This document shows, piece by piece, positions 35,930 through 46,250 of a DNA stretch of 64,000 nt. The notes below the pieces were generated by a model. It did no database searches. It had not been told where the DNA came from and worked only from the letters and a program-made list of their open reading frames with translations. The position numbers and the translations under genes are program-made. Position 1 is the stretch's first letter. Each line of letters opens with the position of its first letter. Source of the DNA: Topomyia yanbarensis (taxonomy: Eukaryota > Arthropoda > Insecta > Diptera > Culicidae); the NCBI RefSeq assembly GCF_030247195.1, contig NC_080672.1, positions 346,330,413 through 346,394,412 on the forward strand, given 5' to 3'.

Positions 35930-37290
35930 GTAAAATATGTTTTCATATGAGGAATGCCACGAAGATCCGTCCGAAAATCTTTAAAATCGTGACCGAGCAT
36001 CTTAGATTCTAATGAAACTTTACACGTTTCACCGTCATGCAAAACTAAATATTTTCCACAGGAAATAAGATTATTTTGACTCAAGAGCAACTTTTCAAAA
36101 GGGTGTAAACGTTTCTACGTGTATAAATTTCAAAATTTTTCTGTTCGATTACTGTATTTTATACAGCAAAACTATCTGAGAACGAGTTACAGGGAATGAA
36201 TACTTCTGTCTGAAAAAAATATACACTGAAAAAAATGTTGTCATTTTTCAAAAAAAAAAAAAAGATAAAAATTTAAATTGCGAAAAAATCTATTTTTTTA
36301 AATTTTTTATATTTTGTTATCAAAAACCTAAGGAGAAAAGAAACATTTTGAATGTGATTGCATGATGGAGAAAAAATCGGTAAAAAAGTTTTCCTAACAA
36401 TAACTTCGTACATGTTTTTAAATTTCATACTAATAGACATACAAAATTGTAATTCTATTACAGAATATAATTCTAAGCACCATTTAAAATCAAAATGCAT
36501 TTAACAAAAATCTTCCAAAATGCGATAGTTTTCGAGATATTTGAAATTTTGCTCCTTCAAAAACAATTAATTCGTGTAATTATGCTCTTTTTAGTTATTC
36601 GCGTTACCCCATCAAAAAATGTCAAAAATTTAATGTTTATCGTTTTAAAGACGTAAAAGCAACTTTTTTAGTGTATTTGGATCCTGGAGAAGCTTTCAAT
36701 AAAAAAGTTTTCCTAACAACAACTTTTGACATTTTTTTATAATTCTTACTATTTGCAGTCAAAAATACAATTTTCTTTTTGAATATGATTCTAAACGCCA
36801 TTTTAAATCGAAATGCTCTTAACAAAAATTTTCTAAAATGTAGTGGTTCTCGAGGTATTTTAACTTTTGTTTTAACAACACAATTATTTTTTTTATTACG
36901 ATCTTTTCATAAGTTAGTCGCGTTTCTCCATCAACAATAATAGGTTTTCCAAAAGGCCTGTAAACTTTCCTGCATCTTTCTCTTTGACATCAAGGCGATA
37001 TTGTGAAACATTTTAAAGTTACATGAAAACAACCAACATATGATTCAGCTATATAGTTTAATCAACAGACCCTATGGTTTGAAAATTTTGAAATTCACTC
37101 ACGTAGAAACGTTTACGCCCTTTTGAAAAATTACTCTTGTATCAAAATATTCCAATTGCCAGAGAATATCATGGAGATTCATACAGCGAACACACCTGCA
37201 AAGTTTCGTTCGAATCGACGATGGTCATATTTTGCGGTCGGCCGGTTTCTCATGGAATCCCTCATATGTTGCAATTCATTTTATTTTGTA
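35930..37290. repeat. foldback element related to the one at 27.8-30.8 kb
   Basis: Inverted arms at about 35930-36140 and 37081-37290 share GTAAACGTTTCTACGTG and its complement, the CTTTTGAAAA segment, and ATATGAGGAATGCCA-like blocks. The motif TTAGATTCTAATGAAACTT resembles TCAGATTCTAATGAAACAT in the arm of the 27.8-kb foldback, suggesting related families. The centre has two diverged direct copies of a ~270-bp unit (36250-36520 and 36640-36870), both with AAAAAAGTTTTCCTAACAA. The outer ends are not resolved. Confidence 0.6.
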
Positions 37291-37854
37291 AAAATCATGG
37301 GTGACAGTTTTCAAGCGTAATAAACGAATTTCCTTAATGTTGTGGAATTTGTGTTATTTCCGGTGAGTTTTATTCTATTACGTGAATGATAATATTTTTC
37401 AATAATGCACAATCTACTTAAATAAAAGAGATAAAAAATGAAAATTCCGACAACTAGCACCGGGCTTCCCTACTCTTTCGAATCAAATAGGTTAAATTTA
37501 TTTATTGAAAATCGGGTTCGGGTCGGACACGGTTTTTAATTTATTTTAATTTGGATGCGGGTCGGGTTTGGGTCGGGTTCGGGTCGGGTACGGGTCGGGT
37601 TCGGGTTCGGATTTTTTTTACCGGCCCGGGTACGGGTCGGGTTCGGGTTTTATATTTTTATAAAATCCGGGTACGGGTCGGGTTCGGGTAAGCTTACAAA
37701 AATAATATTCGGGTTCGGGTCGGGTCCGGGTACAAAAAAATCCATATCCGCCCATCTCTATTCAGCTCGAGAAGAAGCACACGACGAAATGGCGAAATAC
37801 GAAATATTGAAACATAAATACAATACAGAACAGGACTACATTTCGAATGTTTAA

Positions 37855-40305
37855 ATATAGTTATTTTTAGAAATATCTTAAAATCAAAATGTCGGATAAT
37901 AAAAAAAATCGAAAGTCAAAATTATTTCAATCGATCAGGCACGTAGGCTAGAGGCTAGAGGGGGGGGCTAGGGGGCTAAAGCCCACCCCCATACTGTTTT
38001 GAAAATAAATTTCAAAAACATTATCAGCGACATTAGCTTGTAGCTCGTTTGGTTTGAGATAAATTTAGAAGATTGCTGTTTCCAACAACCAAAATCAATG
38101 GTAACGAAATTCAGTGTGGTTCATGCTTCTGTCCTAGTCGGTGTGAAGCGAACGACAAATAAAGCTGCTTTTATATTGTGTTCCTTGTCTGAAGAACAGG
38201 AAACTTCTACTTTTTTTATACTATGCCCTAGTAATCTGTCTGAGTGAGTCGCAGAAGCAAGAAGTGGTTCACCGGCCAAATACTGTGATTAGTGGTGATT
38301 CGCATAAGACCGAGTATTTGTGATAAGGAACATTTTCTGAAGGTTAAAATGGAGGCTATACTTACGATAGCCACCATTATTGAGTTCTACCACCTCAGGT
38401 ATTCTGCGCTCATAGCGTTCAATTAATTAGATTAGGCGAAATCATTGATTTTGAATGATTTACAGCCATTAAATTTTAATGGTTGTGTGTGACAATGCTG
38501 TAATTAAGATCTTCATATAAATGGACGGTGAGAGAATCAATGTTCGGTTACAAGGACGGATACCGCTTGCTTGCAGATACATATCACATATGGGAGAAAT
38601 GCAGTACAAAACATAATGCGATAGTACAATTACACATAGTATTCTTTGCACATATCAAAGGCAAACTAGTACGTTCCAGTTCTGTGAAAAAACGTCACAT
38701 TACGATTTATTTACCGCTGAACGCAAACAATCACCAAATATGTGGCACCAGGGAATATTGACAACGGCAAAAGCTGCGTCAATATCTCAAAATCAACAGC
38801 CAGCACAATTATTGGGGAAATTCACAATCATAAAGGCAACAAGCAAGCATGTTTGCGAACATAAAGGCCGTAACCACGATTATGAAACAGAAATGTTCAA
38901 TAGCGAAATAGATATGAACGACCCCATATACGCAGTTGGCGAGAAAAAAATATTTCCCTGCTTCGTTAACAGGTATCTACGTGCAATGGTTAAGAGCTTG
39001 CGTGAGATATGTTGGACAACCAGTAAAACTCATTTTATTATTTTTATTGTTGGAAATAGATATAACCAGATAACAGAACCACTGTTTCGATTGGCCAAAG
39101 CATTGAGCCGAGTTCACTTATGAATTATTTAAAAAATAGTAGAAGTTTAATGGACGACTGAGTACTAAAACTCTCTAAACGTGAACGCATCATCGCAAGT
39201 GATTGTCCCGTTAAACAAAACTCAGATGTAATACTCGATATTGGTAACTCTATTTTAAATTTAAATGACAGGTTTTTGAATTGTACCTAATTTGAATTAC
39301 TGTATTAGGTCTGTGCACTCTTTACTCGTAGTATAAATACTAGACATCACATTCAACCGTACTAGGCAAAAAATATTTCAATTTACTGAGAATGAAATAG
39401 CTGAGGCGATAGTTTTTGCTTTCGCTTCATTTTAACGCATCATCATTTTCATTGGCACTTAATTTCACTTTCATGCGAGGAATTTGTTCTGTTCATGCGA
39501 GTTCGTAACATTGTTGCGACTAAAATGTTGTGACTGGTTGAATCTATTAGTCCAATAATTTCGATTTTATGTCTTCAGTATATAGCAGTCTCACGATCTG
39601 TTTTTTATTCGTTTTGTACTAAAATGAGAGATGATCGGAAATCACGGAGGAGGAAAAAAGAATCATAATCTAAGAAGCCTCAAGAGCACCTCTTCTATCT
39701 TTTCTATGCACTCAGAACGAGTGCTTTCGGAATTTCACTCGGATCCTCTGAATTCGGTTTGAATAAAACAGCATTTTCGAAAACGCACTACGTCTTCGTT
39801 ATCCGCACAACATTCAACGTTAGGTGGAACAACGTTGATTGAAATTGTTTCCTAAATTTTGGTAAAACAAACCTGTAATCAAAAAGCATTACAGCTTTCT
39901 TCAGGAAGTAATGCATCTCTTCTAATCTTGATGATGATTGTAAAAAAACTTGAGCTAATTAAAAACGAACCAATTACTGAGATGAATGTTTGAATTGACT
40001 TAGAAAGTGTAACTGCAAGCATCTTTGCATCACGAAAACTGCAGCTGACAAATTTTTTTGAAAAAGATTCACAGAAATCGGATAAATTACAATAATTTAA
40101 AAACATAGAAATCCGAAAGAAAGTCTCTTCGGCACAGGAGAAGCAAGTGCGATGTGTTTTCTTTGATTTATCAGAAGCAAGTGTGATGCTAAAATTATTT
40201 AGCTCACCCATATTTATAGTTTCGAGTAATTCTAGTGGTGTCATCAATGTTACATTCAATGCTTTCAAAATCAGTTAACTATTTCGGCTTATCGAAACTG
40301 ACATT
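37855..40305. other. unrecognised sequence; two overlapping plus-strand frames 38528-39123
   Basis: A 77-codon frame (38528-38761) overlaps a 127-codon frame (38740-39123) in a different phase, which could be one decayed coding region with a frameshift. The second contains DPIYAVGEKKIFPCFVNRYL, vaguely like a Tudor-type strand pattern, too weak to call. A 129-codon minus frame at 39879-40268 is unsupported. A G-rich patch (GGGGGGGGCTAGGGGGCTAA) lies near 37960. Confidence 0.3.
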
Positions 40306-40420
40306 CAGATTCAACGCCTCGGTCATTCATTAACTTTCCAACTGACTGGAATTTCATGCAGAATCGAATGTTTGAGTGCAGAGGAAATATAAATTCCTTC
40401 ACCAACAAAGCATTCATTTG
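40306..40420 (+). repeat. dispersed repeat shared with 18214-18345
   Basis: TCAACGCCTCGGTCATTCAT, TTTCCAACTGACTGGAA, GAGTGCAGAGG, ACCAACAAAGCATTCATT align in order with the 18.2-kb copy. The family is unknown. Confidence 0.55.
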
Positions 40421-41699
40421 TTATTATGTAGACAGTTCGAGCATTAGTGAGCTGCGTAATCTATCGCTCAATAAGCTAGCATAGAAACAAAATTCAGTTT
40501 GCTTCTGAAACCGAACATATGCGAACCCGAATGCGCTATGTCGGGAGAATGAATGACGAGGGAAACGAACCAAACATTTCATTCATCGCGGCGGACAGGA
40601 ATTGAATTTCGGTTCTCGTTCAAGTTCACGCAGGGATGTCAATTTTTTAAGCTCATTTAACAAAATTTACGTAAATGCAATATAACAGTAATCAGAGGAT
40701 TTCCTTTCGATAAGTGAACAGTCCTATAGTAAATAAAATTCCGGCTAGTTTGTTAAATTAATTCATTGAAACATCTCTTTTGTATTGTCCAAAAATCCAC
40801 GAATTCCGAAATGAAAGCTGTAAGCTTCGTGTGCTCAAATATAATATTTGGTTAATCTAGGTAAATACAGCTATAGTTCTTATTTATGCTTTGTAGAGAA
40901 ATCAGTAGTGTTTTTGTACATCCTTTACATGTCAACAAACAAAATTACTGGTCTGTTTTTTGCCATAGTTTCAAGGATCTAGTAGAAGAATTGTCTAGAA
41001 AAATAAGCCTGTCTAATGATATAAAAAGTATTAATTTCATAAAAGAATTAGATCTGTGAAAAATCTGAATACTTAAATAGATAAATAATTAGTTGTCTCA
41101 CTTGTCTGAAAATAGTCTTTAATGTATCATCATTTAAATTGAAAATGATTATAAATTTGAGTTGAATAGGAGTTGAACCATTTCTGCGCATCTACAAATC
41201 GCCTGCCTAATCAGAAGATTTGGAGCGAATTTCGACATTTTTATTTGTATTTAAATAATTGAGTCTTAATGAACTATACTAAAAAGAAATGACCTAAAGT
41301 GGCATGCGCGGAACTAATGACGAAGTCGAAGATGTCGTTGTAATCGTTGAAGCGACGGGTCATTTCCAATATCGGTTGTTGGCAGCGTAGTTAGTGTTGT
41401 GCATTTCAGAGTGCAGCAGTGTTCGAGAACAAAGGACACGGGTTGGTGTGATAGAAGATCGGGAACATCATATTCAGCCATAAGAAGCTTAGACACGAAG
41501 GTAGTTTACGACGCGGGTCTACGATGTTCCAAAGTGTGTAGTCCTAATAATGGACAACGATCTTCGTATGGTTCAGGTTCAGCGGATCGTTCCAAGGCAA
41601 TTGACGTAACGCATATCGTATGAATCTGCGCTGGACAGTCTCACTTCGTTGGCTTCAAGTTGTACGATGGGGGCAGATCGTGAAGCCAGAAAACAAACA
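40421..41699. other. unrecognised sequence; higher-complexity stretch 41290-41690
   Basis: The 41290-41690 stretch is GC-richer, with frames on both strands (60-74 codons), and reads like a decayed coding or retroelement segment. The plus-strand phrase near 41500 (DTKVVYDAGLRCSKVCSP) feels familiar from mosquito repeats, but I cannot assign it. Confidence 0.3.
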
Positions 41700-41905
41700 A
41701 AATTTCAGTGAATTTTTATTCCAATATTGCTGTAAAATAAATAACATGTAATATCACACGAATGAAATTGTAAAATTTACGAGCATCGAGCTCCAATTGA
41801 ATAAATTGATTTTAGCTTATTTACAATAAAATTTTTGTTGCAAGCTTTGTATGTTTACATTCGTTTTGATTTACATGTCGTTTAAATTTTACTTTTTTGT
41901 GTGTT
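41700..41905. mobile_element. MITE copy, same family as 2898-3293
   Basis: Shares with 3105-3293 the blocks ATTGCTGTAAAAT, CACACGAATGAAA, GTTTACATTCGT, GATTTACATGTCGTTTAAAT and a TTTTTTGTGTGT right end. Shorter than the first copy, with a weaker left end. Confidence 0.65.
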
Positions 41906-42164
41906 TGTTTCAAATCAGTGAAAATTACAATTTTACATGAGAAAATCCTAGCTAGGTGGACACATTTAACAGAAGACTATTAGTCTTCCGAATGACTTTC
42001 CTGTTTCATATTTTTGATGAGTTTCGCGGTGATTTTTGAGTGCAATTTTATTGAAATGTTGTTCAGCGCCATATACGGAAACAGGAACCGGTCAAGACCC
42101 ATTTATCTTTTAGCAATGACATTCCGAAAGCACTTGATAGTCTATTGTGCCAAATTTTTCCGTA

Positions 42165-42250
42165 AAGTTTTTATTTTTATTTTGATTATAGTGGTTTTAA
42201 CCATTAGGTCCATTTGCCTCTTTTCTGGAAAGAGAACTCTCTTTTTGGAA
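42165..42250 (-). mobile_element. 3' fragment of Feilai-like SINE
   Basis: On the minus strand: GGACCTAATGGTTAAAACCA, CTATAATCAAAATAAAAATA. This matches the tail of the copies at 25.2 and 25.7 kb. The tRNA-like head with the B box is missing. Confidence 0.65.
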
Positions 42251-42256
42251 AAAAAA

Positions 42257-42298
42257 CTCTAACCCTGGTAAATCGATTGCGATTTACCAGGGTTAGAG
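42257..42298. repeat. perfect 19-bp hairpin with 4-nt loop
   Basis: CTCTAACCCTGGTAAATCG (42257-42275), loop ATTG, then its exact complement (42280-42298). It lies at the head side of the truncated SINE, where the SINE's 5' part should be. Confidence 0.85.
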
Positions 42299-43244
42299 AT
42301 TTGACCCAATATCAAATGTGTAGGAATTTCTCAAGCACTCTAGCGCCACCCAGTTAAGGACATTATACATGCGAGCCACAACATAACTCCTACGCCACCC
42401 ACACCCCTCTCCCCTGCCTAACCATGTATCTGACATGAGCAAATATAAAAATACGTTTTTCAACACACTAACCTTGCTGGTGTGCCACGAAACTGCTACT
42501 TAAGGAAGCTAGAATATTTTCCTATACAATCAATCCGAGTTTTTGACGGAATGCCATCTGTAGCTCCTATTTTGTGCGAAAATATCACCCCTCTTCACTT
42601 GGGGTTTCTTTTCGAAACACTCTTCTTATCGTTTTCATTGCACTTTTTCAAATGCACTTTTTTCACACATCACTGCAAAAACACTCGCAAAACTTTAATC
42701 GTTTACTAACAAAACTTCAAATTTTCTGCCAATGTGCAGATGACCAAAGGAAAATGTTCGGAAACTCTCATTTGTGCGTTTGAATTTTCACTTCAGATTT
42801 CAGTTTTTCCTAATGTAAACAAGCGAGTCGGTGCCTAGCAACGTGGCTTCCACATATCTTCACCTTAAGAATTCTAAATTAAAGTGTTGTCCGTCGGAAA
42901 GCCCTTGATCTTAGGATTTACTTTGTCGAATCATCCCCTCGCCAAGTATTTCCGATCATGAGATATGACCCAATATATAAGTTAACTATAGGTCATTCGC
43001 ATACTCCTTAGCGCAACCTGGTGGGATAATTGTGCATTAGCCTGTTCTTCATCGGAAAGCCATTGACATTCTGATCCAGTTTGCCGAAGATTCCATATTT
43101 CTATGTAAAAAATACCTAACCCCTACGTTGAGTTTTTGAGATAATTTTTCAATTAAAGCAAGTTTTTACTAATAAAATGGCGGAATTGCTATTTTTCAAG
43201 TAAAATTCCTCTGTGTTATGAGTAGAAAAAATCCGTTGATTTTC
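42299..43244. other. unrecognised repeat-like sequence
   Basis: 'ATTTGACCCAATATCAA' near 42298 and 'ATATGACCCAATATATAA' near 42962, each followed by a TAGCGC(C/A)ACC segment, suggest two diverged copies of one unit of about 650 bp. No coding content. Confidence 0.35.
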
Positions 43245-45968
43245 TTCATAATCGTTGATTTTAACGCTAAACACCGATCCTGGAATAATGCTCAAAGCAA
43301 TTTAAACGATAAACTACTTTTTAATGACTGCTCTGCTGGTTATGATTCAATTTTGTTTCCAAATGGACCTACGTGTAAGGGATCCACCAATAATTGATTG
43401 ATCAAAGTCACATTTGTAGCGAATTGATTACACATGCTGACTTTGATTCTGACCACATTCCAGTAACTTTTTCACTTTCTCTAGAAGCTGTTTCCAATTC
43501 CATTAGCTCAGTATTTTATCACAAAGCGAATTGGGAAAGGTACAAAACTTATATTGAGAATAATTTTAAACATGACCATGATTTACAAAATCAAGCTGGC
43601 ATTGATACGGCATTACACAATTTAAGTGATTCTATAGTTGATGCTGAAAATTTACAACATAGATGCTGAGTATCAACAACATAGATAAAATTTAATACTT
43701 CTATTAATGACGACAATTTTCGACTTAATGTTCGAAGACGTCAATACCAACGTTTTCGCGTTCCAGTTATCAGGATTTACAAAAATAAATTAAGCACAGA
43801 TTCGCACTTTTAAGAAATGAAAATTTCGTGAAACAGGTTGAACAAATCAAGTCGCATTTTAAACCATTTTGGAAACCTTCTAAGATTCTTAAGAAACCTC
43901 AGAAATTAATTCATGCTTTGAACGAAAGTGATCACATACTTCTTACAAACGAGTAACTATGCTCAGTAGTTTGAGAGCGTCCATACCCTAATAAACATCT
44001 TACGATGCAAGAGCCTAACGACCAGTTCAGGGTATCATCCAAACAATATGTGGAATCGTTGCACTATATAGGTTAAAGTTCGTGTATAATATTTTTTATT
44101 GGGTAATTTTAATCTGAACGTTATGAGTTCCATTGAAAACAAAGTCTTACAAAATATGACGATTATTTTATTTGTAGTAGGCGATCGAATCCGATTAAAC
44201 CTTTTTGAGAAGATCTGAAGAAAGAAGTCAGAAAACTGCGATCGAAAAGTGAACTAATTGCTGGAACTGTTTTAAATTTTTATGAAACAAACTGAACCAT
44301 GAAAAATTGTAAAAAAATCAATTATGAGCTGTAAAAATCTCGAACCGGTGAAGAAAAATCTACTTTTCGACAATATAGTCACATTTCATGTATAGAATAA
44401 GTTTTCTAGTTTTATTTTGCCATTATTGTAACTTTCCTAAAGTACACATATTAATGTGACGAATGCAGCGGTCTTAATAATGTATCGATGCAATAAATAT
44501 ACAAGAATCGAAAATAATTTTATATATGGACTTAGATGCGTTTTTGCAGCGGTTTTTTGAGTGGTAATGTACTCATAAATAAGTTTTGCAGTATGTATTA
44601 ACAGAATCAAATTAGGATAGGCTGAGTGAAAATGAATCACATGGAATCTATGAACGTAAATAATAAATTTTCGTTGAGCTTTCCATCGATTCGCGTAAAT
44701 TTGTCACTAAGAAAGATTTAGTCTTTGCACAACGAAAACACAGATTGCTATCATGCACGCATGCAACCGCAAACAAATTAGGTATACACATTCGCCTCAA
44801 ACATTGAACCCAAGCAAACGGTGTACAGTTGTACAATGTTCGAATCAAACAGCGGTGTGAGTACATCGCTTCTGTACACGAATGGAAGCTACACACCAAG
44901 CAAAATGGGTCAACGCTAGTGATGATGGGTGGAGCGAAACAGGCAACTAGTAGCACGACACAATACTAACCTTGTTTGCACATTGAGCTCGATTGTATAA
45001 GCGATTCTGTGCACGTGGTTTATACGAATTAATGCGTTCGAGATTGCACATAAAATGTGTGCTTAAAACGAGAGCAGCACAAGGGAAAGCATGGTGTTTG
45101 ATCGGACAAGCGCAGTCGTGTGTTGAACGGCACTGCGTAGCGTACCTCCGCAGCCAGTGTAGTGGACTTATCTGTTTACTACACGGGCTGTGGAAACACT
45201 CAGCGCAGTGCTTAGCCTACCGTTCAACAGGTAACTGAGGTTGTTCGACCAATTCTGTTCTTTAAATAGTCGATGATTACTATCGTGCTAGGTTTGTGAA
45301 GCGCTAGCTTCTGTATGTAAATGCATGGTATTTTGACTATGTTATACAGTATTTTTTTAATATCACTATATCAAAAATCTAAGGGTTTATCTATTGAAAT
45401 TTGTTCTTAGAAGAATTTTTGAGCGATATTTGCAAGCATTTCGAAAACGTATTGTGAGATGGCTGAATTACAAGCGTTTAAAACCTAACCACTTTTCGTT
45501 ACACACCATTTTCATTGAATTTGCAAAGTTCCCTCCATACTGAAATCAAAGCCGCAGTCCTACGACAAAAGTTAAAAAAATGAAAACTTCAGGTTATGAT
45601 GGATTTTTCAACATACTTCTTAAAAACCTTTTTGAAATCACCTTGAGATATCTGGTCAAAATATTGAACAAATGTATTGAATTTGTATTTCCTGAAAGAC
45701 AAAAAATGCCAAGGTTATTCCTATTCTAAGAATTCTATTTTGCTTCTTGAACAGTTAGGATTTGGTATTGGACATTCAATTACTCATCAACTTGCTGGAG
45801 TATTTAGCATGATAAAGACAATTCAATTTTCCAATTAATATAATAAGGATAATTACAAATTATCTTACTTATCGAACCTCACAAGTATCTTATCATAATT
45901 GTAATACTAATAAGCTACCCGTTGAAGCAAGCGTCCCTCAAGGGTCAACCGTCGCTCCAATCCTATAT
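43245..45968 (+). mobile_element. second decayed jockey-type LINE, split
   Basis: 43245-43500 translates to the C-terminal half of an apurinic-type endonuclease: DFNAKHRSWNN, a TCKGSTN segment and DFDSDHIPVTFSL, including the SDH catalytic motif. 43500-43985 gives the linker (KPFWKPSKILKKP). After an unrelated ~1.5-kb stretch, 45530-45968 gives RT segments (KMKTSGYDGFFNILLKN, LEQLGFG, EASVPQGSTVAPILY). The RT stops just before its catalytic FADD region, about 30 bp before the left end of the two-gene transposon. Stops and shifts are present throughout. The orientation matches the first LINE relic. Confidence 0.75.
43986..45529. other. unrecognised insertion between LINE parts, with a 107-bp foldback
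   Basis: The stretch separates the LINE linker from its RT. It contains GC-richer sequence (44640-45240) and a structured hairpin at 45122-45228. In that hairpin GTTGAACGGCACTGCG pairs with CGCAGTG plus CCGTTCAAC, and inside it GCAGCCAGTGTAGT pairs imperfectly with ACTACACGGGCTG. Frames of 67-102 codons have no known domain. Confidence 0.4.
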
Positions 45969-45999
45969 GAGCGATCGAAAATAAAAGTCGCAAGGCCAA

Positions 46000-46026
46000 C
46001 CCGGACAGAAATGTATATCGGAATTG
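46000..46026 (+). repeat. left terminal inverted repeat of the two-gene transposon
   Basis: CCCGGACAGAAATGTATATC opens the unit. It pairs with the right terminus at 52483-52508 with 19 matches in 26. It sits about 220 bp beyond the transposase stop, a reasonable 3' UTR plus subterminal length. Confidence 0.6.
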
Positions 46027-46234
46027 ATTGTAGAAACATTAAATTCACAACTGTTTTGATTGTTAACTGCATTTTTCACTATAACATCAATGTTATTGTT
46101 TTATAAAGAACTCTTCAGTTAAATCTTGCAAAATTGAACCCCTGTTTCACCATAATATACCGAAATCAATCACATGTTGTTTCTCATATTATTAATTTAT
46201 AAGTTATAAAACGTTGTTTAGAAGTAGTTTACCA

Positions 46235-46240
46235 TTTATT
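46235..46240 (-). terminator. poly(A) signal of the transposase gene
   Basis: AATAAA on the minus strand begins 10 nt after the transposase stop codon. Confidence 0.55.
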
Positions 46241-46250
46241 AAATTCTTTT

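Larger units (their letters stand above)
33730..37768. mobile_element. 4.0-kb hAT-type element with CGGGT-rich ends
   Basis: The element 33738-37760 begins TAGAGATGGGCGG and ends CCGCCCATCTCTA, with perfect 8-bp duplications TTCAGCTC (33730-33737 and 37761-37768). Inside each end lies a 140-240-bp array of CGGGT-type words: GGGTACGGGT and CGGGTCGGGT at 33748-33890, and the same family at 37513-37735. The interior carries a nested hAT MITE (34794-35028) and a foldback (about 35930-37290). No hAT transposase frame is recognisable, so the element is nonautonomous or has lost it. Confidence 0.88.
33656..37854 (+). pseudogene. candidate 3'-terminal exon split by a hAT insertion
   Basis: Removing the hAT element and one TTCAGCTC copy joins 33656-33737 to 37769-37854 in one open frame of about 55 codons ending at a TAA. 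The left side contributes the segment ending KFSIPQLFTSA, and the right side gives REEAHDEMAKYEILKHKYN. A good acceptor (pyrimidine-rich tract then TATGTAG) precedes 33656, and an AATAAA-like stretch lies about 40 bp after the stop. The charged helical tail resembles C-termini of trihelix/MADF-like regulators only loosely. I do not recognise the gene, and upstream exons were not found. Confidence 0.3.

Noticed and set aside
37555..37854. 99-codon frame beginning MRVGFGSGSGRVRVGFG
   Set aside because: The Gly/Val/Arg-rich start is the CGGGT array of the hAT end translated; only its tail (37769-37854) may be real exon.
41314..41623. Overlapping frames on both strands in a GC-richer stretch
   Set aside because: Possibly part of a retroelement, but no motif can be assigned, so no gene is called.
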